54,421 nt of DNA from Actinomycetes bacterium (GTDB lineage: Bacteria; Actinomycetota; Acidimicrobiia; Acidimicrobiales; RAAP-2). The stretch is from NCBI GenBank assembly GCA_021831035.1, contig JAKBNL010000017.1, positions 1 through 54,421 of the forward strand. The letters are read 5' to 3'. Shown here one piece after another: positions 43,195 to 51,147 of this stretch. How positions within the stretch are numbered: position 1 is the stretch's first letter; each line of letters begins with the position of its first letter. The notes below the pieces were generated by a model. It ran no database searches and was not told where the DNA came from. It was given only the letters and a program-made list of their open reading frames with translations. Position numbers and translations under genes: made by a program.

Positions 43195-43902
43195 ATGACC
43201 GAGCCGACCTACGTCCTCGTCCCCGGCGCCTACCACGGCGCGTGGTGCTGGCGCCTCGTGGGCGAGGAGCTCGACCGGCGCGGCGTCGCCTGGGCCGCGC
43301 TCGACCTGCCGAGCGCGACGACGGGGGCCCACCCGGAGACGTTTTTGCGCGACGACGCCGACGAGGTCGTGGCCGCGGCCGCCCCCCTCGGAGCGGTGGT
43401 GCTCGTCGGGCACAGCTACGCCGGGGCCGTCGTCGCCGAGGCCGCGCCCGAGGTGGCCGGCCTCGTCGGACTCGTCGACGTCGCCGCCCTGGTGCCCGAG
43501 CCCGGCGAGAGCGCCTACGAGTGCGTGCGCCGGGTGCCGGGGCGCACCCGGCTCGACGAGGCGACCCGCCACGAGGCGGGGATCCTCTCGCTCGATCCCG
43601 ACCTCGCCCGCGAGGCGCTCTACGCCGACTGCGACGAGGCCGTCGCCGTGTGGGCCCTCGCCAACCTCTCGACCCAGACCCTGGCCAGCTTTCGCAGCCC
43701 CCGGACGGCCCCGCCGGTCGAGGTGCCCACGACCTACGTGGTCTGCACCCTGGACGCGGCGATCGACCCGCTCTTACAGCAGCTGCTCGCCGCGCGCTGT
43801 GACGAGACGGTCACGCTCGAGAGCGGGCACTGCCCCATGCTCTCGCGACCCGCCGACCTCGTCGAGGCGATCCTCGCCGCCCCGACCCGTAGCGCGCGAT
43901 GA
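43195..43902 (+). CDS. Alpha/beta hydrolase (esterase-like)
   Basis: 235 residues. Oxyanion region YVLVPGAYHGAWCWRLV near the start, nucleophile GHSYAG at about residue 75, and the catalytic His in ESGHCPML near the end. The sequence resembles methylesterase / salicylic-acid-binding-protein-2-like hydrolases of bacteria. GAGGAGG upstream of ATG 43195 gives the start. The stop overlaps the YjbR-like gene. Confidence 0.83.
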   Translation: MTEPTYVLVPGAYHGAWCWRLVGEELDRRGVAWAALDLPSATTGAHPETFLRDDADEVVAAAAPLGAVVLVGHSYAGAVVAEAAPEVAGLVGLVDVAALVPEPGESAYECVRRVPGRTRLDEATRHEAGILSLDPDLAREALYADCDEAVAVWALANLSTQTLASFRSPRTAPPVEVPTTYVVCTLDAAIDPLLQQLLAARCDETVTLESGHCPMLSRPADLVEAILAAPTRSAR

Positions 43903-44348
43903 CCGCCCGACGCCGAGGCGCCGGCGCGTCGGACGAGGCGACCCTCGCCGCCCTCCTCCTCACCTTCCCCGAGGCGACCCAGGAGAACCCCTTCGGCCCC
44001 CAGGTGGACGTCTATAAGGTCGCGGGCAAGGTGTTCGCGATCCTCGGGGGCGACCCCGAGGCGCCCGAGGTCTCGCTCAAGTGCGACCCCGCGCTCGCGC
44101 TCGAGCTGCGCGCCGAGTTCTCGGCCGTCACCCCCGGCTACCACCTCAACAAGGACCACTGGAACACGGTGCGCCTCGACGGCACCGTGCCCGACGAGGT
44201 GCTCGACGAGATGGTCGAGCACTCCTACGACCGGGTGGTCGCCGGACTCACCCGGGCTATCCGCACCCGCCTGGAGGGCGCCGCGCGCCCGGGGCGCCCG
44301 ACGCCCCGGTCCCCCGGGCGGGGCCCCGGCACCAGGGGCGAACTGTAA
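43899..44348 (+). CDS. MmcQ/YjbR-family protein
   Basis: 149 residues. The family motif FPEATQENPFGPQVDVYKVAGKVFAIL (residues 25-50 in part) and the later PGYHLNKDHWNTV match the MmcQ/YjbR DNA-binding-like fold. The function is unknown, with DNA binding suggested only from structure. ATG 43899 overlaps the hydrolase stop. The C-terminal 30 residues are Arg/Pro/Gly-rich and disordered-looking. Confidence 0.82.
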   Translation: MTARRRGAGASDEATLAALLLTFPEATQENPFGPQVDVYKVAGKVFAILGGDPEAPEVSLKCDPALALELRAEFSAVTPGYHLNKDHWNTVRLDGTVPDEVLDEMVEHSYDRVVAGLTRAIRTRLEGAARPGRPTPRSPGRGPGTRGEL

Positions 44349-44359
44349 GGTGGCCGACG
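44346..44359 (+). promoter_or_regulatory. Possible -10 box of the YbjQ cluster
   Basis: TAAGGT (44346-44351) ends 8 nt before ATG 44360, with no ribosome binding site. It partly overlaps the stop of the YjbR-like gene, so readthrough from that operon is also possible. Confidence 0.4.
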
Positions 44360-44761
44360 ATGGCCGGTCCGGACGATTCCTACGACCTCGCCCTGGCCGC
44401 CGCGACGCTGCGCTCGAACGCCCCCGACGTCCAGGCCCTGGTGAAGGCGCTCTGCGCCCAGCTGGGCGACACGCTGGGCGAGCGGCTGCGCATCGAGCGC
44501 TCGGGTGGGCGGCTGCGCCGCTCCGAGGCGATCACCGCCTTGCACATCACCCTCGGCGCCGACGCCTTCGACGCGGTCGTCGAGGGCTCCACGCTGCGCT
44601 GTGTCGTCGCGCACACCTCGGGCGGGATCCGCATCCGCACCGAGACCCTCGACACCGACGCGTGGCTCGTCCGGCTGCTCGGCGCCCTGCGCGACGAGGC
44701 CGTCCACAGCGAGAGCACCCGTCGGGCCCTCGAGAACATCGTCATCGGAGGACCCACGTGA
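44360..44761 (+). CDS. Conserved-looking hypothetical protein, first gene of the YbjQ operon
   Basis: 133 residues, no recognised family. It is a mixed alpha/beta sequence with the stretch ITALHITLGADAFDAVV followed by RCVVAHTSGGIRIRTETL, which reads like three or four consecutive beta strands, and a C-terminal helix DEAVHSESTRRALENIV. No signal peptide or membrane helix. Its stop overlaps the first YbjQ-like gene (GTGA), implying a shared role, but its function is unknown. Confidence 0.7.
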   Translation: MAGPDDSYDLALAAATLRSNAPDVQALVKALCAQLGDTLGERLRIERSGGRLRRSEAITALHITLGADAFDAVVEGSTLRCVVAHTSGGIRIRTETLDTDAWLVRLLGALRDEAVHSESTRRALENIVIGGPT

Positions 44762-45555
44762 GCGACGCACCCAACGACCTGCCCGAAGCGACCGAGCACC
44801 GCCTCGAAGAGCTCGAGCGAGGACTCTTCACCTCGGACCTCTCGGTCAACGAGTTCCTGCTCATCAAGGAGGTCGGCTTCCACCCGGTGGGGCTCGTCAT
44901 GGGCTCGTCGATCTACCACACCGGGATCCAGACCCGTAAGTGGAGCCAGAGCCAGGAGCTCACCAAGCTCACCGAGGCGATGTACAACGCCCGCGAGCTC
45001 GCCATGACCCGCATGGAGGAGGAGGCGGCCGAGCTCGGCGCCGACGGCGTGGTCGGGGTGCGCCTCGATGTCAACTACTACGAGTGGGGCAAGGACGCCG
45101 CCGAGTTCATCGCGGTGGGCACCGCCGTCAAGGCCGAGGACGGCGTCTCGCGGCGCAACGCCCTGGGCAAGCCCTTCACCTCGGACCTCTCGGGCCAGGA
45201 CTTCTGGACGCTGCACTCGACGGGCTACGCCCCCCAGGGGCTCGTCATGGGCACGTGCGTCTACCACATCGCCCACCGCGGGCTCGGCCAGACCCTCTCG
45301 ACCACCGGCCAGAACGTCGAGCTGCCGAACTTCACCCAGGCCCTCTACGAGGCCCGCGAGCTCGCCATGACCCGCATGCAGGACGAGGCGACGCGCCTGG
45401 GCGCCTCGGGCATCGTGGGCGTGCGCCTCGAGGAGAAGTCCCACCAGTGGGGCTCGCACACCATCGAGTTCCTCGCCCTGGGCACGGCCGTCACCGAGGG
45501 CGCCGACCCCGTCGACCTGCCCAAGCCCGTCACCATCATCTCGCTCGACCGCTGA
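44758..45555 (+). CDS. Tandem YbjQ-like (DUF74) protein, gene 1 of 3
   Basis: 265 residues in two repeated units (about 17-125 and 135-250). Each begins FTSDLS, then GFHPVGLVMG or GYAPQGLVMG, and contains ARELAMTRM followed by GVVGVRL or GIVGVRL, ending in a hydrophobic strand with GTAV. This is the YbjQ family, whose E. coli member is a decameric or pentameric protein with a putative metal-site fold. No Cys or His metal cluster is obvious here. Two copies in one chain are unusual. It is coupled to both neighbours. Confidence 0.8.
   Translation: MSDAPNDLPEATEHRLEELERGLFTSDLSVNEFLLIKEVGFHPVGLVMGSSIYHTGIQTRKWSQSQELTKLTEAMYNARELAMTRMEEEAAELGADGVVGVRLDVNYYEWGKDAAEFIAVGTAVKAEDGVSRRNALGKPFTSDLSGQDFWTLHSTGYAPQGLVMGTCVYHIAHRGLGQTLSTTGQNVELPNFTQALYEARELAMTRMQDEATRLGASGIVGVRLEEKSHQWGSHTIEFLALGTAVTEGADPVDLPKPVTIISLDR
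44989..45015 (+). repeat. 27-nt identical repeat within the tandem YbjQ gene
   Basis: The sequence coding for ARELAMTRM is identical over 27 nt at 44989-45015 and 45352-45378, the matching places in the two domains of one protein. It suggests a fairly recent internal duplication or gene conversion, or strong constraint on the motif. Confidence 0.65.
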
Positions 45556-46445
45556 TGGCGCCCTCGAGCGACCTCCCCGAGGCGGCCGGGCGGCGCCTCG
45601 CCGGGGGCCCCTTCTCCTCGGGGCTCAGCGTCGCGGACTTCGCGGCCTGCCTCGCGATGGGCCTCGAGCCCCTCGGGCTCGTCCAGGGGTTCTGCGCGAT
45701 GCAGTGGGGCGCCTACGGCGGCGGCATCCTCGCCGGGGCGATGTCCCCACCCTCGGTCGCGGCCGGCGGCTACGCCGAGGTCTACCAGTGCCCGCACGGC
45801 TTCGTCTCGGGCGAGCACCGGGCCTGGGGCCAGAACTACGAGCAGACCTGGGTCGAGTCGGCCTGGGCGACGGGCTTCGCCAGCGCGCTCGCGCGCATGG
45901 TCGAAGAGGCGACGGCCCTGGGCGCCCACGGGGTCGTGGGCGTCGTCGACTCCGAGACCCCCCTCGTCGAGGCCGGCGTCGCCGAGTTCCACCTGCGCGG
46001 CACGGCCGTACGGGTCGAGGGCGCGCCCGCGCCGACGGGCGAGCCCTGGACGACCTACCTCGCGGGCCAGCGCCTGGCCAAGGTCTTCGAGGCCGGCTAC
46101 GCGCCGCTCGGGGCGGTCGCCACCGTCTCGTCGGTGCGGGTCTGGGCCAACTGCGTGACCGAGTACGCCCTCGAGGGCACCGGCGGGGTCTTCGGCGGTG
46201 GCGGGTCCATCGGCGAGGTCGACCAGGTCGTGCGGGCCCACGGGGTCGCTCGCGAACTGGCCCGCGCCCGGGTCCGCGCCCAGCTCCACGGCGACGCCCT
46301 GCACGGCGCCGACCTCGTCGCCACCACCCGCGAGCACGGGCCCGGCGACCTCGAGATCCAGGTGCGCCTCGCCGGCAACCGGGTCCGTCGCGTCGCCCCC
46401 TTCTCGCCCTTGCCCGTCCCCCAGCTCACGGTCGCCCTCTCGTGA
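45555..46445 (+). CDS. Tandem YbjQ-like protein, gene 2 of 3 (diverged)
   Basis: 296 residues. Two weaker YbjQ-like units: FSSGLSVADF with GLEPLGLVQG and GAHGVVGVVD in the first, and WTTYLAGQRLAK with GYAPLGAVATV and GDALHGADLVA in the second. A long loop with YAEVYQCPHGF is inserted in the first unit. ATG 45555 overlaps the previous stop (TGATG), and the next GTG overlaps its own stop. The key motifs are less conserved than in gene 1, suggesting a specialised partner subunit. Confidence 0.72.
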   Translation: MAPSSDLPEAAGRRLAGGPFSSGLSVADFAACLAMGLEPLGLVQGFCAMQWGAYGGGILAGAMSPPSVAAGGYAEVYQCPHGFVSGEHRAWGQNYEQTWVESAWATGFASALARMVEEATALGAHGVVGVVDSETPLVEAGVAEFHLRGTAVRVEGAPAPTGEPWTTYLAGQRLAKVFEAGYAPLGAVATVSSVRVWANCVTEYALEGTGGVFGGGGSIGEVDQVVRAHGVARELARARVRAQLHGDALHGADLVATTREHGPGDLEIQVRLAGNRVRRVAPFSPLPVPQLTVALS

Positions 46446-47272
46446 GCGCCCCCGAGCCGCTCGACCTCCGGGCCGTGGTGCGCGGGGCGGTCGCCGCCCT
46501 CGCCACGGGCCCCGCGCCGTCGACGGCGACGACCTCGGACCTCTCGATCGACGAGGAGCTCGCCCTGCACTCGATCGGCTGGGAGCCGGTCGAGCTCGTG
46601 AGCGGCGTCTCGATCGTCTCGATCCCGCTGGGCTGGTGGAACTGGGGTCAGGGCGAGATCACGGCCGCCGCCCAGGCCCACCGGCACGCCTTCGCCAACG
46701 CGATCGCCCGGCTCCACCGCGAGGCGGCGAGGGCCGGGGGCCACGGGGTCGTGGGCGTGCGCGTCGAGGGCGCGGTGCGCCCCACCCACGTCGAGGTCGC
46801 CCTCGTCGGCAGCGCGGTGCGCCCCGTCGGGGCCCCGGCGCGGCCCGAGGCCGAGGTCTTCCTCTCGGACCTCTCGGGCCGGGACTTCACCCTGCTCTCG
46901 ATCGCGGGCTGGGAGACGGTCGGGCTCGCCGTCGGGGCGAGCTTCGTCTTCGCCCCGCGCCGCTCGGTGGGGGCCGTCCTCGGCCAGCAGACCCAGAACG
47001 TGGAGCTGACCAACTTCACCGAGGCCATGTACGCGGCCCGCGAGACGGCGATGACCCGGATGCAAGACGCCGCGCTCGCCCTCAAGGGCACGGGGGTCGT
47101 GGGGGTGTCGATCGACGAGGGGCCGATGAGCTTCGCGAGCCACGCCGTGGGCTTCGTCGTGATCGGCACGGTGGTGCGCGCGGGGCCGTCGGGTCACCAA
47201 CGGGTCGCACCGATCACCGTCGTCCCCCTCGACGACGCGGTCGTGGCCTTCGACGCGCGCACCCTCGAGTAG
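46442..47272 (+). CDS. Tandem YbjQ-like protein, gene 3 of 3
   Basis: 276 residues. Unit one carries TTSDLSIDEE, GWEPVELVSG and GGHGVVGVRV. Unit two carries FLSDLSGRDF, GWETVGLAVG, QNVELTNFTEAMYAARETAMTRMQ and GTGVVGVSID. The second unit is close to unit two of gene 1. GTG 46442 overlaps the previous stop. With genes 1 and 2 it gives six related domains in a row. Function unknown; a hetero-oligomeric assembly is inference. Confidence 0.78.
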   Translation: MSAPEPLDLRAVVRGAVAALATGPAPSTATTSDLSIDEELALHSIGWEPVELVSGVSIVSIPLGWWNWGQGEITAAAQAHRHAFANAIARLHREAARAGGHGVVGVRVEGAVRPTHVEVALVGSAVRPVGAPARPEAEVFLSDLSGRDFTLLSIAGWETVGLAVGASFVFAPRRSVGAVLGQQTQNVELTNFTEAMYAARETAMTRMQDAALALKGTGVVGVSIDEGPMSFASHAVGFVVIGTVVRAGPSGHQRVAPITVVPLDDAVVAFDARTLE

Positions 47273-47277
47273 CCCCG

Positions 47278-47302
47278 CGCCGGCGCCACCGGACGTCCGG
47301 CG
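47278..47302 (+). terminator. Candidate hairpin after the YbjQ operon
   Basis: CGCCGG (47278-47283) and CCGGCG (47297-47302) can form a stem, with a perfect 12-bp palindrome CCGGACGTCCGG (47289-47300) inside the right half. No T tract follows. This is a weak terminator call. Confidence 0.3.
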
Positions 47303-47380
47303 TCGACGAGGCTCGCCCTCGCGTGCGCACACATTCACAAACTCGTGGCTCGCCCCCTCTGACCAGTGCCGTCACGTCCA

Positions 47381-47439
47381 GCGAGTGGCTCGCACTCGCG
47401 CACTTCACAGGACTTTTCCAAAGAGTCCGTCACTAGCGT
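47381..47439 (+). promoter_or_regulatory. Upstream inverted repeat and -10 box of the four-helix membrane protein
   Basis: GCGAGTG (47381-47387) and CACTCGC (47393-47399) form a perfect 7-bp inverted repeat with a 5-nt centre. TAGCGT (47434-47439) is a likely -10 box, 22 nt before the ATG, and AAGGAGG lies between. The repeat is a possible operator. Confidence 0.45.
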
Positions 47440-47461
47440 TGAGAGTGCGAAAGGAGGACCT

Positions 47462-48064
47462 ATGACCTCGCTTCACCACCCACTCGACACCGACACCGAC
47501 ACCGCCGGGCCGATCACCGACGTCATGGCGCCGGTGGCCAAACGGCCCGCCGCCCCGGACACGCCGCCCGCGAGCGAGCCGGGTCCCACGCCGGCGCGCA
47601 CGCCCGGCGCACCGGTCAGCCTCGCGATCGGTGCGTTCGTCACGCTCCTCGTGTCGGCCTGGGCCGGACTCGTCCCGTACCTCGGCCCGACGTTCGGACT
47701 CTCGGCCGACGGCTCGTCGTCGTGGACCTGGGACCGCGCCCACCTGATCGATGGCCTGCTGCCCGGCGCCGTCGGGGTCGTCGCCAGCCTCTTTGTCATC
47801 GCGGCGTCCCGGCGACCCGTCGGCGTGCTCTCGACCGCCTCGCTGCGCACCTGGGGCCTCGCCCTGTTCGCCTGCGGCGCGTGGCTGTGCGTCGCGCCGG
47901 TCGTGTGGCCGGTCGTCGTCGGACCGTACTTCCTCTCGACCTCGCCCTCCGACACCCTTGTGCACTGGCTCGCCTACGCGAGCGGACCGGGGCTCGTGAT
48001 CGCGGCCTTCGGGTCGTACGCCATCGGTCGGGCCGGTCGTCCCGGTCGCGCCGGCACCCAGTAG
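47462..48064 (+). CDS. Predicted four-helix membrane protein
   Basis: 200 residues. A Pro/Thr/Asp-rich cytosolic tail of about 50 residues is followed by four hydrophobic segments near 52-75, 98-116, 130-155 and 168-188. GAAAGGAGG gives a strong ribosome binding site before ATG 47462. No family motif is recognised and no function is proposed. It lies between the YbjQ operon and the tRNA-Ala island boundary. Confidence 0.72.
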   Translation: MTSLHHPLDTDTDTAGPITDVMAPVAKRPAAPDTPPASEPGPTPARTPGAPVSLAIGAFVTLLVSAWAGLVPYLGPTFGLSADGSSSWTWDRAHLIDGLLPGAVGVVASLFVIAASRRPVGVLSTASLRTWGLALFACGAWLCVAPVVWPVVVGPYFLSTSPSDTLVHWLAYASGPGLVIAAFGSYAIGRAGRPGRAGTQ

Positions 48065-48255
48065 TTCGGGCGGCGTGATCGGCTAGTCCCCCCACCGCCT
48101 CCCCTCGGCGTATCCGTCACCACGGTGTCCAGCGCCGAGGGGAGGCGACCCACACGAGCGCGGCAGCGCCTTCGCGCCACGGGCCCTCGACGAACAGCGG
48201 AACCCTCGGCCGACGGACGGGCATCGTCGGACTGTTATTATCGACTGACCACTCC

Positions 48256-48331
48256 GGGGGTATAGCTCAGCTGGTAGAGCACTTGCATGGCATGCAAGGG
48301 GTCAGGGGTTCGAATCCCCTTACCTCCACCA
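48256..48331 (+). tRNA. tRNA-Ala (GGC)
   Basis: A complete cloverleaf: acceptor GGGGGTA pairs with TACCTCC and discriminator A, D arm GCTC/GAGC, anticodon loop ATGGCAT (anticodon GGC), T arm GGTTCGAATCC. CCA is encoded at 48329-48331, unlike the two tRNAs at 7571-7734. Its 3' half is the integration boundary of the island to the right. Confidence 0.97.
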
Positions 48332-50045
48332 TTAGTGCGTTACTCAAACCCCAGACCTGATGAGGGTCCCGGGAGGTGGTGGATGGGAGCCCGTTGGCAT
48401 CTGTGTCAGCGGGCTTCTTCGATTTCCGGGCTCGAGTCGGCCCCTGGCTCGCCGCTCGGATCTCGTCGCCGAGCAGAACGTCGAACGGCTCCCTTAGCTG
48501 AGCGTCGATCTCGACGTCGGCCAAGGTCTCGTCGATCTGCACCACGAAGATCTTCTCGAAGAACGCCTGGTTGAACATCCGCTTGATGTGTTCCGGGGCC
48601 TGCTCGTAGGCGGCTCCGCAGTCTCGTGCGAGGTCGAGCGCCTTTGCGAGGTTGTCCTCAATGGTCTCGAATTCCGTCACGGTTGCCAGCAGATGAGTTT
48701 CAACGTCACGAATTGATCGGCTGATTCGCTCCTGCTCGCGTCCAAGAAGGTCAACCGGTATGGCTCCCGCGTAGTGCGCCTCCATGAGCTTTTCGCGCTG
48801 ACGCTCGAGTTTTTCTTTCTCGCGCTTGAGATCCGCACGAGTTCCCTCCATCCGTGACTGAGCCGCGCGAAACTCATCTCGAACCAAATCCTCGATGCCA
48901 GCGCGAAGTGAGGGGTCGAGCTGGATTCGCCGATAGTGTGCCTCGATCTTCTTCTCGACCTCGTAAATGAGTACGGAGCGTTGCGTACAGGCGGTGCGCT
49001 TCGCGTGTCGTCCCGTGCAGTAGAAGTACGGGTAGACGACGCCAGTCTTGGATCTCGAGTTCTGGACCATCAAACGCTCGCCGCACTTGCCGCAGTAGAC
49101 GGTGCTCTTCAGGAAGTGCGGATGCTTGCGGGTCCGCTCGCCGTTGAGGTGGGTGGAGAGAACATCCTGCACCCGCTGCCATGTGACCTCGTCCACGAGC
49201 GGCTCGTGCCGTCCGGGGTAGTGGACTCCCTGGTACTTCGTCAGTCCCTTGTAGTAGGGGTTAATCAGTATCTTGTTCAAGTGACCTTCAGTAACGGGCT
49301 TGGACGGCAGTCTCGGTGACGGTACCGTCGTGAGTCCTCGCCCAGCGAGGTGTTCCGCCAGTGATACGACCGTCCAGTCCCCAGTGGCGTAAAGCGCGAA
49401 GGCCTCTCGGACCAGTGGTGCTCGCTCGGCATCCACGATGACAGTCCGCATCTCACGTCCCTCCGCGTCGACTGTTCGGTGGTTGCGGTAGCCGAGGGGA
49501 ACTCGGCCCACCGTGCCACCAGCGCGAACCTTCTGCGACATGCCCTTGGCGACCTCGGCCGCGAGATTGCGGGAGTAGAACTCGGCGATGCTCGACATGA
49601 TGCCGTGAAGGAGGATCCCCGAGGGGGTCTGGTCAATCGACTCAGTCGTGGAGACCAGGCGGACGTTGGACGCCTCTAGGGCTTTCATAATCTCGACGTC
49701 GTCGGCCCGATTACGAGCCAAACGGTCGACCTTATGAACGATGACGAAGTCGACGTCGTGGTCTTCGAGGTACTCGAGCATGCGCTGGAGCTCGGGACGA
49801 TTCGCCGAGCGAGCGGAAGCACCCCGGTCCACGAACTCCTTGACGATCATCGCGCCCATGGTCGAGGCCTTGCGGCGATTGGCGTCTCGCTGTGCCGGGA
49901 TCGAAAAGCCCTCGTCGTCGCCCCCGCCTCGTCGGGCCTGGTCTCGGGTTGACACACGCAGGTAGCTCACCGCCACCTTGGGGGTGAGCGCGCTGGTAAA
50001 TGCGTCCAGGGGGTTCGCGACCGGACTCTCTACGACTGGGCTCAT
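48267..50045 (-). CDS. Large serine recombinase (integrase) of the island
   Basis: The resolvase domain starts VAVSYLRVSTRDQ (nucleophile Ser in RVST) and includes VDRLARNRADD. A recombinase domain, a zinc ribbon (YCGKCGERLMVQNS with FYCTG and ACTQ) and a long coiled coil (residues ~395-445) follow, as in large serine integrases. I choose ATG 50045 (MSPVVESP), with AAGGAG 8 nt upstream. GTG 50162, overlapping the previous stop, is the alternative and adds 39 low-complexity residues. The last 21 codons read through the tRNA-Ala gene antisense (ending GFEPLTPCMPCKCSTS), so the gene end depends on the integration junction. Confidence 0.88.
   Translation of the reverse strand: MSPVVESPVANPLDAFTSALTPKVAVSYLRVSTRDQARRGGGDDEGFSIPAQRDANRRKASTMGAMIVKEFVDRGASARSANRPELQRMLEYLEDHDVDFVIVHKVDRLARNRADDVEIMKALEASNVRLVSTTESIDQTPSGILLHGIMSSIAEFYSRNLAAEVAKGMSQKVRAGGTVGRVPLGYRNHRTVDAEGREMRTVIVDAERAPLVREAFALYATGDWTVVSLAEHLAGRGLTTVPSPRLPSKPVTEGHLNKILINPYYKGLTKYQGVHYPGRHEPLVDEVTWQRVQDVLSTHLNGERTRKHPHFLKSTVYCGKCGERLMVQNSRSKTGVVYPYFYCTGRHAKRTACTQRSVLIYEVEKKIEAHYRRIQLDPSLRAGIEDLVRDEFRAAQSRMEGTRADLKREKEKLERQREKLMEAHYAGAIPVDLLGREQERISRSIRDVETHLLATVTEFETIEDNLAKALDLARDCGAAYEQAPEHIKRMFNQAFFEKIFVVQIDETLADVEIDAQLREPFDVLLGDEIRAASQGPTRARKSKKPADTDANGLPSTTSRDPHQVWGLSNALMVEVRGFEPLTPCMPCKCSTS
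48309..48331. other. Probable left attachment site (3' end of tRNA-Ala)
   Basis: The island's recombinase gene runs into the tRNA 3' half, and GC drops sharply just to the right. By analogy with other tRNA-targeted elements, the core should be a piece of the tRNA 3' sequence, repeated at the far end. The far copy lies outside the window, so the exact core is not shown. Confidence 0.45.
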
Positions 50046-50158
50046 GGCAACGTCTCCTTCATTTACGTTGCTGTCATTAACGCTCTGATTGGCGGAATTG
50101 TCCAGTCTGACCAATGGGTTGGGCCCCACGACGCCGGAGTTCTGGGGCTTGCTGGCGC

Positions 50159-50989
50159 TCACGTCGTATCCCCTCGACGCCGGTGGAACTCGACTGCGCC
50201 GACGTCCACCAGTTCCTCGAGCTCGCCCGGCGTGACGACCGTGAACAGTCGCTGGTCGATGGATCCATCAACCAGGAGCCGCTGGACCAGTTGGCCCCGA
50301 CGACGCTCGTTGGGCACCGCCCACACCACGGCTGGAAAGAGACCCAGGCGGTCCTGTTCGCGCCCAGTCGCCAGATACTCCTGATACTGCAGGCACTTCC
50401 TGATTACCCGACTGGGTGGTTCGGTCGAGCGATCAACTTCGATGAACCAGTGATCCTCGAAACCAGACGACACCGTAACGACTGCGATGTCGGGCTTTAG
50501 GGTGATCGTCTCACCGCTCGGGCCCAGGTAGTTCCTCCAGCAATCAGGCTCCGGCTCGGTCTTGGAGAGCGCGATTCGACCTGAAGAAGCAACCTCTTGG
50601 AGTGTAAGGACGACTTCGGCGATCGCCAGAGTGTGGTCGAGGAATGAGGTGCCCGGCTCGTGCATCCGCATTCGGGCCGGACGAGCCTGACCGAGATGCG
50701 AGGCCAGTGCACGGTCCCCCCGTTCGGTGAGTTGCCAGACGAAGCCACCGGACCCCGCCCGCACTCCGCCGATACGTCGCTCGAGGTTGGCAAGCAGGCC
50801 TAGTTCACGAAGGCGCACGAGCGCCAGGTTGGCACTCCGAGGTAACGGGCCCTGGCGCGAGGCTTGCCCGAAGAACTGCCGTGCGATCTGGCGTGTCGTG
50901 AGGAACCTGAAGCCCCGTACGGAACTCAGGATGAGCCAATCGCGTTCGCTGAGGCGCTCCTCAAAATCGATGGTGCTATCCCGGTTCAC
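50159..50989 (-). CDS. Replication-relaxation family protein
   Basis: 276 residues. An N-terminal winged helix (SERDWLILSSVRGFRFLTTRQIARQFF) is followed by the C-terminal domain with FLDHTLAIAEV and FIEVDRSTEP. This matches the replication-relaxation family common on actinobacterial plasmids and integrative elements. The N-terminal recognition helix may bind the element's origin. GTG 50989 has GGAGG 8 nt upstream and overlaps the stop of the 53-aa gene. Its stop overlaps the GTG 50162 of the recombinase frame. Confidence 0.82.
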   Translation of the reverse strand: MNRDSTIDFEERLSERDWLILSSVRGFRFLTTRQIARQFFGQASRQGPLPRSANLALVRLRELGLLANLERRIGGVRAGSGGFVWQLTERGDRALASHLGQARPARMRMHEPGTSFLDHTLAIAEVVLTLQEVASSGRIALSKTEPEPDCWRNYLGPSGETITLKPDIAVVTVSSGFEDHWFIEVDRSTEPPSRVIRKCLQYQEYLATGREQDRLGLFPAVVWAVPNERRRGQLVQRLLVDGSIDQRLFTVVTPGELEELVDVGAVEFHRRRGDTT

Positions 50990-51147
50990 GATGAGCCTCC
51001 GGGATGATTGGTAAGGGCGGACGGTGCCTTCGGCAGACGCGAAGTCAGCTGAGTCTCGTCCCGGCTCGAGGCGTTGTCCGCGACAACTGCCTGATACTCG
51101 GCCCCTTTACTCGTCACGACCTGAAAGGCGATCTGAAAGGAGTTCAT
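50986..51147 (-). CDS. Small 53-aa protein of the island operon
   Basis: Reads MNSFQIAFQVVTSKGAEYQA and so on. ATG 51147 overlaps the ATPase stop (ATGA), and GGAG lies 7-8 nt upstream. Its TGA overlaps the GTG of the replication-relaxation gene. The two couplings and the ribosome binding site are strong signs of a real gene although it is short. The N-terminal half is beta-like, the C-terminal half polar and Pro/Ser-rich. No family recognised. Confidence 0.7.
   Translation of the reverse strand: MNSFQIAFQVVTSKGAEYQAVVADNASSRDETQLTSRLPKAPSALTNHPGGSS

Noticed and set aside
40104..43196. 1030-codon minus frame through leuS
   Set aside because: Only its last 191 codons are a real gene (YgjP-like peptidase); the rest is a shadow of leuS in another frame.
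48388..48415. AGCCCG/CGGGCT hairpin with a T-rich tail as a terminator
   Set aside because: It lies within the recombinase coding region and faces the wrong way for that operon; kept unassigned.
48287..48574. Plus-strand frame starting in tRNA-Ala
   Set aside because: A frame through a tRNA is a common artefact; it ends in Arg/Ser-rich antisense sequence.
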